Positions 7,730 through 17,115 are shown, counted from the stretch's first letter. The stretch: 55,768 bases of DNA from DASVTR01 sp033855775 (GCA_033855775.1 JAWVFT010000002.1:1-55768), one strand, 5' to 3'. Notes: generated by a model from the sequence alone, not told the origin. A program made the numbers and translations.

Positions 7730-10700
7730 TTATTGCGGGATGTAGGTTGAGGGCAGAGCGAGGTCGCCGGACTGTCCCCAAGTCTGCACGCTGACGGTGT
7801 TGGTCTGGCTCTGGATGATGTACCAGTTGCCTTCTTCCGGGCGGAAGACGGCTATGTCAGCCTTGCCGTCGCCGTCGTAATCGCCAGGGACGAGCGTGTC
7901 CGTGGCAAGGCCCCAATTGCGAATGGTGACGCCGCCGCTGCTGTTGCGTATGTACCAGTTGCCGTCCGACGGACGAAAGACCGCATAGTCCGTTTTGCCG
8001 TCGCCGTCATAGTCTGATTGAACGGGCTTGTCGCCGGATTGTCCCCAACCCTGAACGCTGACGGTGTTGGTCTGGCTATTGATGACGTACCAGTTGCCTT
8101 CGCCCGCGCGCCAGACGGCGATGTCGGTCTTGCCGTCGCCGTCGTAGTCGCCGGGGACTGCAAGGTCGCCGAGAGCGGCTTCGCCCCAGAAGACCTGCGG
8201 CCTGAAGGTTCCGCTGTGGGAACTCTCGCGGATAATCCAGCCGCCCGTGTCCTGACGCCAGACGGCGACATCTGCCTTGCCGTCGCCGTCGTAGTCAGCC
8301 GGGACGGGAACGTCGTTCGGGAATCCAATCTCTTCGACGCGCCCGGTGTTGGTCTGGCTTTGCAGGATGTACCAGTTGCCTTCGTTGCGACGCCAGACGG
8401 CGATGTCTGTCTTGCCGTCGCCGTCGTAGTCGGCAGGCACGGCGACATCCGCATTGTAGATGCCCCAACTCTTAACCGTGATGCTGCTGGTCTGGCTGTT
8501 CTTGATGAACCAGTCCATGCCTCTCGGATTATCACCGCCCGAAGGACTCAAAGGCGGCTGGAAGAAGGCGCTCGGACGAATGACGGAGAGGTCTGTCTTC
8601 ATGTCGCCGTCGAAGTCTGCGTGAGCTTTCTGTCGCAAGCCCCCGCCCGCGCCGGTGAAGTTGAAATAAGCGACCGGCATGTCGTGGTCGGAGACGCGCT
8701 CAGGACGGTTGGAGTCGTTGCGCAGCGAGCCTTGAAAGTCGCCGTTGTTGCGCGCGATGCTGATGCGGCTAAAGAGCGGCAGGAGAATGCTGTTGACCAG
8801 TTCATGGTCGAGCGTCTGCGCGTTGCCATCGAAGGTGAAGGTGTAACGCTCGCTCGCCGGGAGCAGGTCAATCAAGTCAGTCAGATTCGGATTGACGAGA
8901 TCGCTGCTGGCTAGAACAACCTGATCGGCAGGCGTCGGCGTTCCCTTGATTGTGCCGATGCTATCCACGAAGCCGTCGTTAAACTGGAAGGCATTGTAGT
9001 CGCCGACGGAGAGGATTCTCTCCGCCGGGTCTGCCGCCTGTCTTGACTGAATCAGGTTGGCGAGAAATTCTGCCTGCGCCTTGCGCTTGGCGCGAATACG
9101 AGGGCCGTCAACGGGGTCGTCCACGCCCGTCAAAGAGCGCAGGTGATTGACGATGACGGTGATGGCTTCCGTGCCGCCCGCGGGCTTGTTGATGGTCGCG
9201 CGCAGGACGAGCGGCGGGCGGTCGTTGAGAAGAGCAGACGAGCCGTCCGGTTGAATGAAGGTCGTCGCCTTGCCAAGCTGCGTGACATCGATGACGTTGA
9301 CGCGCGCGGTCTTGACGAGGAAGCCGACATCAATGCCGCCGATGTCGTTGCCCTCGGACAGAAACGCCTGATAGTTGGGATTGGGTTGGCCGGCAGTGAC
9401 AGCATCGCTATTGACCTTGCTGGCCACAGCCTGCAAGGTCGTCAGGTTCTCCATCTCTTCGACGCCGATGATGTCGGGCGTCCGCATGACGTTGCGAATG
9501 GCGAGCGAAGCCTTGTTCAGACGATTGTTGAAGGCGGTCGTCGTCAGCACGACATCGCTCGTTCCGGCATCGTCCGTCGTGTCGTAGAAGCGTTGCATGT
9601 TAAAGGAGCCGACGGTGAACTCGCTGGCGGTCGGCGTCGGCACGGGAACGGCTCCGGCGAAGCCGCCGCTGACTCCGGCCACGGGCGTCGGGTCTGGCAG
9701 GATTGTGTACGTGCGGAAGACGTAATCGAGCGGGCCGACGAGATTGGTAACAACGGCCCCGGTCGAGAGTTCGAGCGCGGTCGAGCCGGGCTGCGCGTCG
9801 CTGTCAACGCGCAAGCGTTCGGGGTTGGCGTCGAAGCGCGGCACGTTGGGCGGCGGCGTGCCGGAAGGCGAAGGCGTCGGCACGGGGTCTGGAACCTCTA
9901 TGCCGGGTTCGCGGAAGGGACGCGCGATGCCTGTGATGACGCCGTAGAAAGTCCCGTTCGTCGTTGAAGTGGCGTTCGGCTCGTCAATGACGCCCTGCGT
10001 CGGCGCGGTGGCCGTCAGGGAGTTGACGCGAACGCGCATGCCTTCGAATTTTTCAAGCTGTTGGATAGAGCCGGTCGGGCTGGTGTCGGCGGCGGTCAGC
10101 GTGATGGCAGCGGGGAGCGCGTTGCCCGTTGACGTGACGCTGATGGTGAGCGGCCCGACCAGTTCGGTTTCCGGCGGGCTGTTCACGTCGCCGCTCGGAA
10201 TAAACTCCGAGACTGTGCCGGTGACGGTGATGAGATTGCCGACCACGACACTCGCAGGCGGCGCGCTCGATGAAAAAACGAAGATGCCTTCGGAAGTGTT
10301 CGAGTCGGCGTCGGCGTTGGCGTCCGGCGTCTGTAGGAAGAAACCGTTGACGGCGGAGTTCGAGCCGTTGAAGCGCAAAGCCGTGACGATGCCCGCGACG
10401 GTGACGCTTTGATTGGCGAAGGGTGAAGACGAGCCGCTGCCCTGCACGTCATGTATGGCCAGACCGGCTGCCGACTGGACGATTAAAGAGATGTTGGTGT
10501 TAGCGGTGCGGGACTGCGCGTCTGTGATGGTGACGGGCAAACTCTTCGCGCCCTGCGCCGTGCCAGCGGTGACGGTGGCGCGAAACGCGAAGACGTTATC
10601 GCCCGCCGCGCCGTCTTCATGCGCGCCGTCGTCGAAGAGTTGCTGCGTGGCCGAGCCGCCGATGGAAGTCAAGTTGGCGTTGACGGCGAGGCCGGTGCTC

Positions 10701-11563
10701 GGCGGGTTGCTGCCGGGCGTGACGGTGACTGTGAGCAGAGTCGAATTGCCGGGGGCGACCGTGCTCGGATTGGCCGAGCCGACGCCCGAAGGATTGTTCA
10801 CGCCCGTTCCGCCGCTGGTGATGTTGATGTCGTCTATGCCGACCCATTCGTCGCTGCCGACCGCGTTGGTCGTGATGACACGCACTTGCACGACGCTCTG
10901 GTTATCGGCTGCGGGCGGAAGCGTGACGTTGACGGGCGTGACCTGCGTGGCCTGGCTCGGCCCGGAGGTCGCGTCCGCGACGAAGCCCGCGGGAACGTTT
11001 GTGTAAGCGCCGGAAGAGCCAATACGAAATTGTAGGGCGACGGCTTGGACGGCGTTGTCGGCAGAGCCGTCAATGTCGCGCAGGTTGTAAGCGACGTTAA
11101 CGTTTGATTGGCCGGTCGTGTTGAGTGTGAAGACCAGATTCGGGAAGTCCGCCGTCCCTGAGCCTTGCAGGGCGACGACCGGATCGGCGATGCCGTCAAA
11201 CTCCGCGACGCCGCCGGTCGTGAACGTGTTCGGGTCGTTGCGATTGGCGTTGACATCAATGACGCCGCTCAAGTCCTGCGTGACCGTTTGCGGGTCAATG
11301 CCCGTTCCGGCTGTCGCGTCGTCGCCGCGATAACCGATGATGCCGGGCACGCCGCTCCAATTGTCGTCGGCGGTGATAAGACCGGCGTTAGACCAGTTCT
11401 GCGTAAACGGCAAACTCTGCGCAGAGGTGTCTGCATGAGCAATGGGAAGCATGAAGGAGCCGTTGTTAATCAACAACGCCGCCATGATAACGAGAGCCGT
11501 AAAAGCGAGAAGAGAACGGCGCACAGAGAGAGAAACCCGCCTGCCACGAGATAATCCGGTCAC
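7730..11563 (-). CDS. Secreted ExeM/NucH-like endonuclease with C-terminal FG-GAP repeats
   Basis: About 1277 residues. From the N terminus: an Arg-rich n-region and signal segment ending in AHA; an anchor-type beta-sandwich; an Ig-like domain; an OB-fold region starting at HDVQGSG, as in ExeM; an endonuclease/exonuclease/phosphatase domain (about 9630-8670) with GSFNMQRF, GVEEMENL, VNHLRS, GDYNAF and VSDHDMP, the metal and catalytic signatures of the DNase I-like fold; then six repeats of DYDGDGKTDIAVWR...NWYI type with calcium-binding-like DxDGDG loops, ending ALPSTYIPQ. Probable job: degrading extracellular DNA for nutrient or matrix turnover. I chose GTG 11563 (AAAGG 8 bases upstream, normal signal peptide); ATG 11662 would add 33 residues and lacks a ribosome site. 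It has its own terminator at 7642-7686. Confidence 0.88.
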   Translation of the reverse strand: MTGLSRGRRVSLSVRRSLLAFTALVIMAALLINNGSFMLPIAHADTSAQSLPFTQNWSNAGLITADDNWSGVPGIIGYRGDDATAGTGIDPQTVTQDLSGVIDVNANRNDPNTFTTGGVAEFDGIADPVVALQGSGTADFPNLVFTLNTTGQSNVNVAYNLRDIDGSADNAVQAVALQFRIGSSGAYTNVPAGFVADATSGPSQATQVTPVNVTLPPAADNQSVVQVRVITTNAVGSDEWVGIDDINITSGGTGVNNPSGVGSANPSTVAPGNSTLLTVTVTPGSNPPSTGLAVNANLTSIGGSATQQLFDDGAHEDGAAGDNVFAFRATVTAGTAQGAKSLPVTITDAQSRTANTNISLIVQSAAGLAIHDVQGSGSSSPFANQSVTVAGIVTALRFNGSNSAVNGFFLQTPDANADADSNTSEGIFVFSSSAPPASVVVGNLITVTGTVSEFIPSGDVNSPPETELVGPLTISVTSTGNALPAAITLTAADTSPTGSIQQLEKFEGMRVRVNSLTATAPTQGVIDEPNATSTTNGTFYGVITGIARPFREPGIEVPDPVPTPSPSGTPPPNVPRFDANPERLRVDSDAQPGSTALELSTGAVVTNLVGPLDYVFRTYTILPDPTPVAGVSGGFAGAVPVPTPTASEFTVGSFNMQRFYDTTDDAGTSDVVLTTTAFNNRLNKASLAIRNVMRTPDIIGVEEMENLTTLQAVASKVNSDAVTAGQPNPNYQAFLSEGNDIGGIDVGFLVKTARVNVIDVTQLGKATTFIQPDGSSALLNDRPPLVLRATINKPAGGTEAITVIVNHLRSLTGVDDPVDGPRIRAKRKAQAEFLANLIQSRQAADPAERILSVGDYNAFQFNDGFVDSIGTIKGTPTPADQVVLASSDLVNPNLTDLIDLLPASERYTFTFDGNAQTLDHELVNSILLPLFSRISIARNNGDFQGSLRNDSNRPERVSDHDMPVAYFNFTGAGGGLRQKAHADFDGDMKTDLSVIRPSAFFQPPLSPSGGDNPRGMDWFIKNSQTSSITVKSWGIYNADVAVPADYDGDGKTDIAVWRRNEGNWYILQSQTNTGRVEEIGFPNDVPVPADYDGDGKADVAVWRQDTGGWIIRESSHSGTFRPQVFWGEAALGDLAVPGDYDGDGKTDIAVWRAGEGNWYVINSQTNTVSVQGWGQSGDKPVQSDYDGDGKTDYAVFRPSDGNWYIRNSSGGVTIRNWGLATDTLVPGDYDGDGKADIAVFRPEEGNWYIIQSQTNTVSVQTWGQSGDLALPSTYIPQ
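7745..8625 (-). repeat. Six tandem repeats coding FG-GAP-like units of the nuclease
   Basis: About 145-base in-frame repeats encoding ~47-residue units. The most constant part on the plus strand is TTGCCGTCGCCGTCGTA, which encodes the DYDGDGK loop read on the minus strand. The copies differ at third positions and in linker length, so this is an old array and not a recent expansion. Confidence 0.8.
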
Positions 11564-11776
11564 GTTGAAAACCTTTCTTAAGAAGAGAAAACGAATGAGC
11601 GTCTTGCCTTGCAGGAAAACGCCAGCGGCCAGTGAAACTTTCGGACGAGTGGAAGAGAGCATTGAGCCGAGCGGTCAGCCCCGCTTCCCTTCATAAAGAA
11701 GGCGCATCTTAACATGATTAACCGAAACGCGCATCTGCCGCGAAGACAGGCAAGCCGGAAAGCCCGCGCTGGCGAA

Positions 11777-11814
11777 TGAAAGGGCTGAGGAAGATGACTT
11801 CCTCAGCCCTTTCA
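11777..11814 (-). terminator. Terminator after the lamin-tail protein gene
   Basis: A perfect 17-base stem (11777-11793 with 11798-11814) has a four-base ATGA loop. The minus strand leaves the stem with only a short T-run (TTC ATTC). It lies about 60 bases after the stop of the gene ending at 11873. The stem is very strong and the T-tract is weak; because the stem is symmetrical it could also act on plus-strand transcripts. Confidence 0.65.
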
Positions 11815-11872
11815 AGCTCTCCAGGCACGCGAGGGTCTGGAGTTAATCAACCGAAGAGCGCCGTCGGTCTTC

Positions 11873-13474
11873 CTACGGGACTGTGGCGCCGGGAGTCGGC
11901 GGCAGATACGCGTATGGAACTTTCGTATCGACGGTCAGGCCCAGATTTAGGACAGTGGCGAACGGAGTGCCGTTGCCGCTGTTAAGGATGTACCAGTTGC
12001 CGTCTGTGCGCCAGACGGCGACATCGTAACGGTTGTCGCCATCGTAATCGCCGGGGACAGGAATGTCTTCCGTGCCTCCCCAGTTGCGGACAGTGACGGT
12101 TCCGGTGCTGTTGCGAATGTACCAGTTGGTATCGTTTGGACGAAAGACGGCGATGTCAGTCTTGCCGTCGCCATCGTAGTCCGCAGGGACGAGGCGGTCG
12201 CCGCTGATGCCCCAAGCCACCGTCACCGTATTGGGCGCGACGCCGTTGCTCGGGCGTATGTACCAGACGGCATTTCCATTCGAGACGCGCACGACCACTT
12301 GGTCAGCTTTGGCGTCGCCGTCGGAATCGAAGTTAGGCACTGGAAGGTCAGTGCTGTTGCCCCACTGGCGAGTCTGTACGCCGGTCAGGCTGCCGATGAT
12401 GTGCCAGTTGCCGCTCGACGGGCGCCAGACGGCGACATCCGTTTTGCCGTCGCCGTCGTAATCGCCGGGGACGGGAACGTCGCCCGACGCGCCCCAGTTC
12501 ACGACCGTCGGCGTGTTGTCCGAGCTACGGATGATGTACCAGTTGTTCTCGCTCGCACGAAAGACGGCTGTGTCCGTCCTGTCGTCGCCGTCGTAGTCGC
12601 CGGGGACGACCACATCGCCGAGGCTTCCATTGCCCCAATCAATGACCGTTCTCAGGCTGTTGCCCAAATTGCTTTGGAGGATATACCAGTTGTGGTCTGT
12701 GGGACGCCAGACGGAGACATCTGTTTTATGATCGCCGTCGAAGTCGGCTCGCCTGTTACGAAACACAGATGAAGGGTTGGTATTGGCTGGCGAGGCGCTG
12801 TTGCGCGGATTCGGAGCAGCAGCGAAGAAATCCCTGCTGTTGTTGTCCGTCTCTTCCCGGCCACCGTTGAAACGCAGGTCGGCGGTCGTATTGCTCAGGA
12901 GCGGGGCCGGGCCTACGCCCTCGAAGCAGTTGGCGGTTGTGCCGTATCCAACAAAATCAATAATCTGTGCGCCCGTAGGGCAAGCGCCCGTTAGCGCGAC
13001 CGTCGTATTGACGAGGGCCACTTTGCCCGTCGTGGCTGACATCGCAATCGTGCCGGTGGCGTCGGGAGTCGGCAACGGAGCGGGCGAGGCGGCGCCTGCC
13101 GCTTCCTGCACCAGAAAATACTTGAACGGCTGAACGAGGCAAGGCCCGGTCGCGCAGATGGGCGTCACAGACCAAGTTGTCCCGGTCGCGGACGTGTACT
13201 GCACGGACCAGCCGGTCACATCAACGGCGACATCGTTCTTATTGAAAATTTCGATAAAGTCGTTGGTAAACTGTGCTCCGGCGTTGCCGCCACCGCCGTA
13301 AACCTGACTGATGACGAGGGATGTTGAAATCTCTGGAGCAGCAGAGCGCGCCGCAGTCTTCTTTGAGACGGCTTGCGACGGTTGAGAATAGAAGTTTGAG
13401 AAGAGCGCGGTGGCGGCCAAAGTGAGCAGCATCGCGCCCACAAGTGTGTATCTGAGCCGAGCGACATGACGCAT
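11873..13474 (-). CDS. Secreted lamin-tail-domain protein with C-terminal FG-GAP repeats
   Basis: 533 residues. A signal anchor (about 8-27) is followed by a lamin-tail domain (LTD) opening with SLVISQVYGGGGNAGA and FIEIFNKN, containing Cys pairs (ICATGPC, ACPTGAQ). Six FG-GAP-like repeats follow, built as DYDGDGKTDVAVWR then NWYI/NWHI. The fourth repeat is diverged (FDSDGDAKADQVVV). LTDs occur in exported nucleases and adhesins of the ExeM group, but no nuclease domain is present here. Its tail resembles that of the adjacent nuclease, including a final Y[IL]P motif. AGGAGA precedes ATG 13474 with a 7-base spacer. Likely a surface or matrix protein; the exact role is unknown. Confidence 0.8.
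   Translation of the reverse strand: MRHVARLRYTLVGAMLLTLAATALFSNFYSQPSQAVSKKTAARSAAPEISTSLVISQVYGGGGNAGAQFTNDFIEIFNKNDVAVDVTGWSVQYTSATGTTWSVTPICATGPCLVQPFKYFLVQEAAGAASPAPLPTPDATGTIAMSATTGKVALVNTTVALTGACPTGAQIIDFVGYGTTANCFEGVGPAPLLSNTTADLRFNGGREETDNNSRDFFAAAPNPRNSASPANTNPSSVFRNRRADFDGDHKTDVSVWRPTDHNWYILQSNLGNSLRTVIDWGNGSLGDVVVPGDYDGDDRTDTAVFRASENNWYIIRSSDNTPTVVNWGASGDVPVPGDYDGDGKTDVAVWRPSSGNWHIIGSLTGVQTRQWGNSTDLPVPNFDSDGDAKADQVVVRVSNGNAVWYIRPSNGVAPNTVTVAWGISGDRLVPADYDGDGKTDIAVFRPNDTNWYIRNSTGTVTVRNWGGTEDIPVPGDYDGDNRYDVAVWRTDGNWYILNSGNGTPFATVLNLGLTVDTKVPYAYLPPTPGATVP
11890..12755 (-). repeat. Six tandem repeats coding FG-GAP-like units of the lamin-tail protein
   Basis: The same repeat family as at 7745-8625, about 145 bases per unit, again with the TTGCCGTCGCCGTCGTA-type core on the plus strand. 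Two such arrays lie about 3.3 kb apart in the same orientation and could recombine. Confidence 0.75.
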
Positions 13475-13735
13475 AATTAGTTCTCCTGAGAAAGCGAAAG
13501 ATGGGTGGCGAAAGCTAGTGTCGTGCTAAGTTTGTCCGGGCGTTTTCCGGCGGCCCTTATCCTACTGCCGGAGCATTAATCGCGGGGGAGATTGGAAAGT
13601 AGCACACACGCCGCAGAGCGTCAATCAAGCAAGCTCAATCTCTCCGGCCCGTAGCACACGATTTCCATTCCGCATTCGCTCCGAACTTATGAGAAGATGT
13701 GCGACTAAATTTTTATCTATCTTTCAAGGGGAAAT

Positions 13736-14347
13736 ATGATGCGAAAATCTTCAAGCCCGACCGCGCCCGGCAGCCTCAAACCGTTCGCTGCCGAATCCGG
13801 CGATTTGCATGTCATCATCGAAACGCCAAAGGGCAGCCGCAACAAGTTTAATTACGATGAAGACCTCGGACTCTTCAAGCTCGGCGGGATGTTGCCCGCC
13901 GGAGCGGTCTTCCCTTTCGACTTCGGTTTCGTGCCTGCGACGCTCGGCGGCGACGGCGACCCGCTCGACGTGTTGCTCTTGATGGACGAGCCAGCCTTCG
14001 CGGGCTGTCTGGTCGAAGCGCGCCTCATCGGCGTCATCGAAGCGGAGCAGACCGAAGACGAGGTGACGACGCGCAACGACCGGCTGATTGCCGTCGCCTC
14101 CGCATCGCGCACGCATAAGCACGTCCGCTCGCTCTCAAGCCTCAACGAAGTCGTCGTTGACGAGATAGAACATTTCTTCGTCTCATATAACGAGATAAAG
14201 CAGAAGGTCTTCAAGCCGCTCGGTCGCTTCGGCCCGCAACGCGCGCTGAAGTTGGTGGCCGAAGGCGAAAAGCTGTTTCGTCAGCGACGACGAAAGCGCG
14301 CGACCAAATCAAGCAAGCGTCAGGGAGCAAGCAGCAAGCGGCGTTAG
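13736..14347 (+). CDS. ppa: Inorganic pyrophosphatase, family I
   Basis: Hydrolyses pyrophosphate to phosphate in the cytosol and pulls biosynthetic reactions forward. It shows ETPKGSRNKFNYDED, FPFDFGFVP and the metal-binding signature DGDPLDVLL (about 75-83). The catalytic core is about 175 residues, as usual. After it comes an Arg/Lys/Ser-rich tail of about 25 residues (from RQRRRKRATK to the end) that standard Ppa proteins lack. AAGGGG lies just upstream of two adjacent ATGs (13736 and 13739), so the first or second Met may be used. Confidence 0.94.
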   Translation: MMRKSSSPTAPGSLKPFAAESGDLHVIIETPKGSRNKFNYDEDLGLFKLGGMLPAGAVFPFDFGFVPATLGGDGDPLDVLLLMDEPAFAGCLVEARLIGVIEAEQTEDEVTTRNDRLIAVASASRTHKHVRSLSSLNEVVVDEIEHFFVSYNEIKQKVFKPLGRFGPQRALKLVAEGEKLFRQRRRKRATKSSKRQGASSKRR

Positions 14348-14568
14348 CCTGTCGCGCGCCCGCGAGCGTTTGAATGAAGAGAGCTTCCGCTGTCGTCGTC
14401 GCGGAGAAGCGAGCGGCTTTGGCAGAAGCGCGTTGAGAAAAAGCGCGGCGGCGAATGGCGCGGATGCGGTTTGAGCTATTGACTCCGGCCTGCTCTAGTT
14501 TTAAGCTTCCTGCCAGACAACATTCTCCCGTGAAGCAAAGACAGTCCGAACGCTAAGCTGAATCGCCG

Positions 14569-14796
14569 ATGCTAACTTTAATCGCTTTCGTTTTTGCCCT
14601 TGCGCTGGCCTGCGTGGCGGGAATGGAGTACGTCTATCTGAAATTCTTCGAGGCGCAGAATCGCCAACTCAAGCGGCGCGTCAGGGAGTTGGAACGAGAG
14701 AAGGCGGAACTGAGCGGCGAGCTACAACGCGTTGAAGGATTGATGGAAGAGTACGAGGGCGAGGAAACCTGGCCGGAGTTGATTGACGACCATTGA
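14569..14796 (+). CDS. Small membrane-anchored coiled-coil protein, unknown function
   Basis: 75 residues: one N-terminal transmembrane helix (MLTLIAFVFALALACVAGM), then an Arg/Glu-rich coiled coil (about 27-65; RQLKRRVRELEREKAEL) and an acidic end. The shape resembles small bitopic proteins such as the LapA or YabA-like groups, but no family motif is evident. Codon use is like its neighbours. Its last codons lie inside a 21-base direct repeat (see 14777-14838). Confidence 0.6.
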   Translation: MLTLIAFVFALALACVAGMEYVYLKFFEAQNRQLKRRVRELEREKAELSGELQRVEGLMEEYEGEETWPELIDDH

Positions 14797-14838
14797 ATGT
14801 CGATGGCCAATCATTGAAGTTGATTGACGATCATTGAA
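14777..14838. repeat. Short direct repeat spanning a stop codon
   Basis: AGTTGATTGACGACCATTGA at 14777-14796 recurs as AGTTGATTGACGATCATTGA at 14818-14837, one mismatch, with a 41-base period. The first copy contains the stop of the small membrane protein gene, so its 3' end appears duplicated downstream. Confidence 0.8.
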
Positions 14839-14934
14839 GCGCGCAGCGTCAAGGCTCTTTGATGTCGCATCAATTCGTTGACGCTATCAGAGACGTTATC
14901 GGACACGGCTTCGCGCGGGCGGCAAACTTGAAGA

Positions 14935-15783
14935 CTAAGGCGCAGTGAAGTTGCTCTCTTTGCCCGCGGAGGCTTCATTGATGAGCGCGACAATCGTTTG
15001 AAAATTTTTGCGACGGGCCATCATCAAAGGCGTTTCGCTGGCGCGATTTCTTTGGCCTGCATCCGCTCCGGCAGCCAGCAGAATTTCCGTCGCCTTGACG
15101 TTTCCCTCCGACGCAGCCTGCATCAACGCGCTCCAACCATCATTGTCCTGCCGGTTCACGTCCGCGCCCTGCTCGACCAGCAATCGCATCAACTCGACAT
15201 CGCCCATTGACGCGGCAAAGCGCAAGGCAGTCCAGCCCTGTTGATTATGCGCGTCAACGTCCGCGCCGTATTCCAGCAGAGCCAGCGCAATCTCCGCATG
15301 GCCTTTGACGACAGCCAGCATCAGCGCGCTCCAACCGTCTTCCGTCTTCCTCTCCGTCTCCGCGCCTTGAGCAAGCAGAGCCAGAGCTTCGCTCGTGTCG
15401 CCATCGCGCGCGGCTCGCAGCAAGCGTTCGCCCGCGTCGCTCGCCTTCGACGAACGACTCGCTTCTCTATTGTCATCCTTCGCGCCCGCGCCGATGAGCA
15501 GTTGCGCTATCTCGCGGTGGCCTCTGGACTGCGCGCGGCTCAAAGGCGTATGGCCGACTTGGTTGCGCTCGTTCACGTTGGCTCCCTTGCCAATCAACCA
15601 GCGCGCGATTTCCAAGTGACCTTCCCCCGCCGCGAACATCAAAGCCGTATGGCCGAACGCGTCCCTTGCATTCACGTCCGCGCCCGCGGCGATTAGAAGC
15701 TCAACGCCGCGACGGTCGCCGCTTGAGGCCGCGCGCATCAGGTCTGTGATTCGATTGCCGACCGCTGCCGCAAATTTTTCCAT
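14935..15783 (-). CDS. Ankyrin-repeat protein
   Basis: 282 residues made of about seven ankyrin repeats in two groups, split by a Ser-rich linker (about 105-118). Typical units are GHTALMFAAGEGHLEIARWLIGKGANVN and GWSALMQAASEGN...LLAAGADA. There is no signal peptide or catalytic domain, so it is a likely cytosolic protein-protein interaction module. It lies 15 bases after the TPR/carbohydrate-binding gene and is probably the last gene of the long minus-strand run. The partner is unknown. Confidence 0.85.
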   Translation of the reverse strand: MEKFAAAVGNRITDLMRAASSGDRRGVELLIAAGADVNARDAFGHTALMFAAGEGHLEIARWLIGKGANVNERNQVGHTPLSRAQSRGHREIAQLLIGAGAKDDNREASRSSKASDAGERLLRAARDGDTSEALALLAQGAETERKTEDGWSALMLAVVKGHAEIALALLEYGADVDAHNQQGWTALRFAASMGDVELMRLLVEQGADVNRQDNDGWSALMQAASEGNVKATEILLAAGADAGQRNRASETPLMMARRKNFQTIVALINEASAGKESNFTAP

Positions 15784-15798
15784 AACGCAAGGAACAAG

Positions 15799-17115
15799 CT
15801 ATTTCGAGTTACTCTCCGACAACTTCTGCATCGAGAAAGCGTCGAGCCAGAGACGCCCGAAGATGGGGCAAGGGTCTGCGCCGCAACTCTCTCTTTGAAG
15901 ACCGACGAGCACGGCGCGCGTCTGGCTGCCAGTAGTCAAGTCCAACGAATAATCCTGCCAACTGCTGCTCCCCTTCGCCAGCGGCGGCGATTGAGCTAGC
16001 GCATGATTGTCAGCGCTGTTTTTATCAATCACGACGATGAACGGCAGCACGCCGCTGACAATCTCCTGCGTGCGCGCGGCGAACGTCAGGCGATAACGTG
16101 TGTTCGGCTCGACCAGCAAGAGTTGCGAAGTGACGGGCGGGTTCGGCTGCGAGTTGCCGTTCCAATCCAGCCGCAAAGAGAACTTGCCCGCGCGCGGCTC
16201 CGTCGTGTCGAGCGAGATTTTCAAAGTGTTCGGGTCGCGCGCAAACTGCCAGCCGAAGCCCTGCTCTGAAAAGCTTAGCTGGCTCTCGAAGCTGCCGTTC
16301 GTGAAGTGTCCCGCGCCCGCTGCTGGCGACGGCGTTTGACTTCCACTTTCGACCGCAGCCCACACCTCGTAAGCCTCCGCGTAGCCTTTCGCAGAGAGCA
16401 ACTCGCTGACCAGAACTTGCCGCTCCGCTTCCGCCAGCCCGCCCGTCGCGCGATAGAGTTTCAGAGCTTCGGCGGATTGTCCTTTGCGCGCGAAGAAATG
16501 GGCGAGGGCTGCTCGCCACTGTTTATTTTCAGGCCGCACCAAACTCTCCGTGGCGGCGGGGTCTTTGTTTGAAGCATTCCACGCGAGGTCAATCATATTC
16601 GGCAGCAGCGTTTGGTTGGAGAGCGCGGCGCGGCGCATCTCTTCAAAGCCTTCGTCGGCGCGTCCGGCCCTGAACAGAGTGTTGCCGAGTTGCCAGCGCG
16701 GCTGCGCGTAGTAAGGAGCCAAACGCACGGCTTCGCTCAAGGCGGCGAGAGCCCCTTCTTCATCGTTCAACTCATCGCGCGAATTGCCGAGCATCATCCA
16801 TAGATAATAATCGCGCGGGCGCAGGGCGGCGGCGCGCTCGTGCTCGCTGGCCGCTTCCGCTTGCAGGCCTCCTCTTTCCAGTAGCGCCGCGCGCGCGAAA
16901 TGGGCGTTCGGGTCATTCGGCGTCAGGGCGACGGCTTCATTCGCAGGCGCGAGCAAAGGGGAAGGCGTGCGCAGCGTCAACACCGCATACTCCGACAACA
17001 ATCTTGATAGACCCGCGCGGCCCGCTTGCCAGACGCCCAACACACAGACGAGCAGGCCGAGGCCCGCGACAACGAGCCGCACAATCCGCTGCGATGAATG
17101 ATGCTGAGTGAGCAC
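15799..17115 (-). CDS. Membrane-anchored TPR protein with C-terminal jelly-roll-like domain
   Basis: 438 residues. An N-terminal transmembrane segment (about 11-33) precedes three or four TPR units (NDPNAHFARAALLERGGL, RDYYLWMMLGNSRDELND, YYAQPRWQLGNTLFRAGR). The C-terminal ~180 residues (from FTNGSFE) resemble carbohydrate-binding jelly-rolls: N-G-[SD]-FE opening, W-Q-FARD, then alternating beta strands. Proteins of this plan accompany O-antigen-ligase-like proteins in polysaccharide loci. I infer an envelope role linked to the locus. The start is GTG 17115 with no obvious Shine-Dalgarno sequence. Confidence 0.7.
   Translation of the reverse strand: MLTQHHSSQRIVRLVVAGLGLLVCVLGVWQAGRAGLSRLLSEYAVLTLRTPSPLLAPANEAVALTPNDPNAHFARAALLERGGLQAEAASEHERAAALRPRDYYLWMMLGNSRDELNDEEGALAALSEAVRLAPYYAQPRWQLGNTLFRAGRADEGFEEMRRAALSNQTLLPNMIDLAWNASNKDPAATESLVRPENKQWRAALAHFFARKGQSAEALKLYRATGGLAEAERQVLVSELLSAKGYAEAYEVWAAVESGSQTPSPAAGAGHFTNGSFESQLSFSEQGFGWQFARDPNTLKISLDTTEPRAGKFSLRLDWNGNSQPNPPVTSQLLLVEPNTRYRLTFAARTQEIVSGVLPFIVVIDKNSADNHALAQSPPLAKGSSSWQDYSLDLTTGSQTRAVLVGLQRESCGADPCPIFGRLWLDAFSMQKLSESNSK

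Noticed and set aside
7745..12755. Regular GC-rich repeats that could be read as a CRISPR-like or minisatellite array
   Set aside because: They are in-frame coding repeats of FG-GAP-type units with conserved protein motif and no unique spacers.
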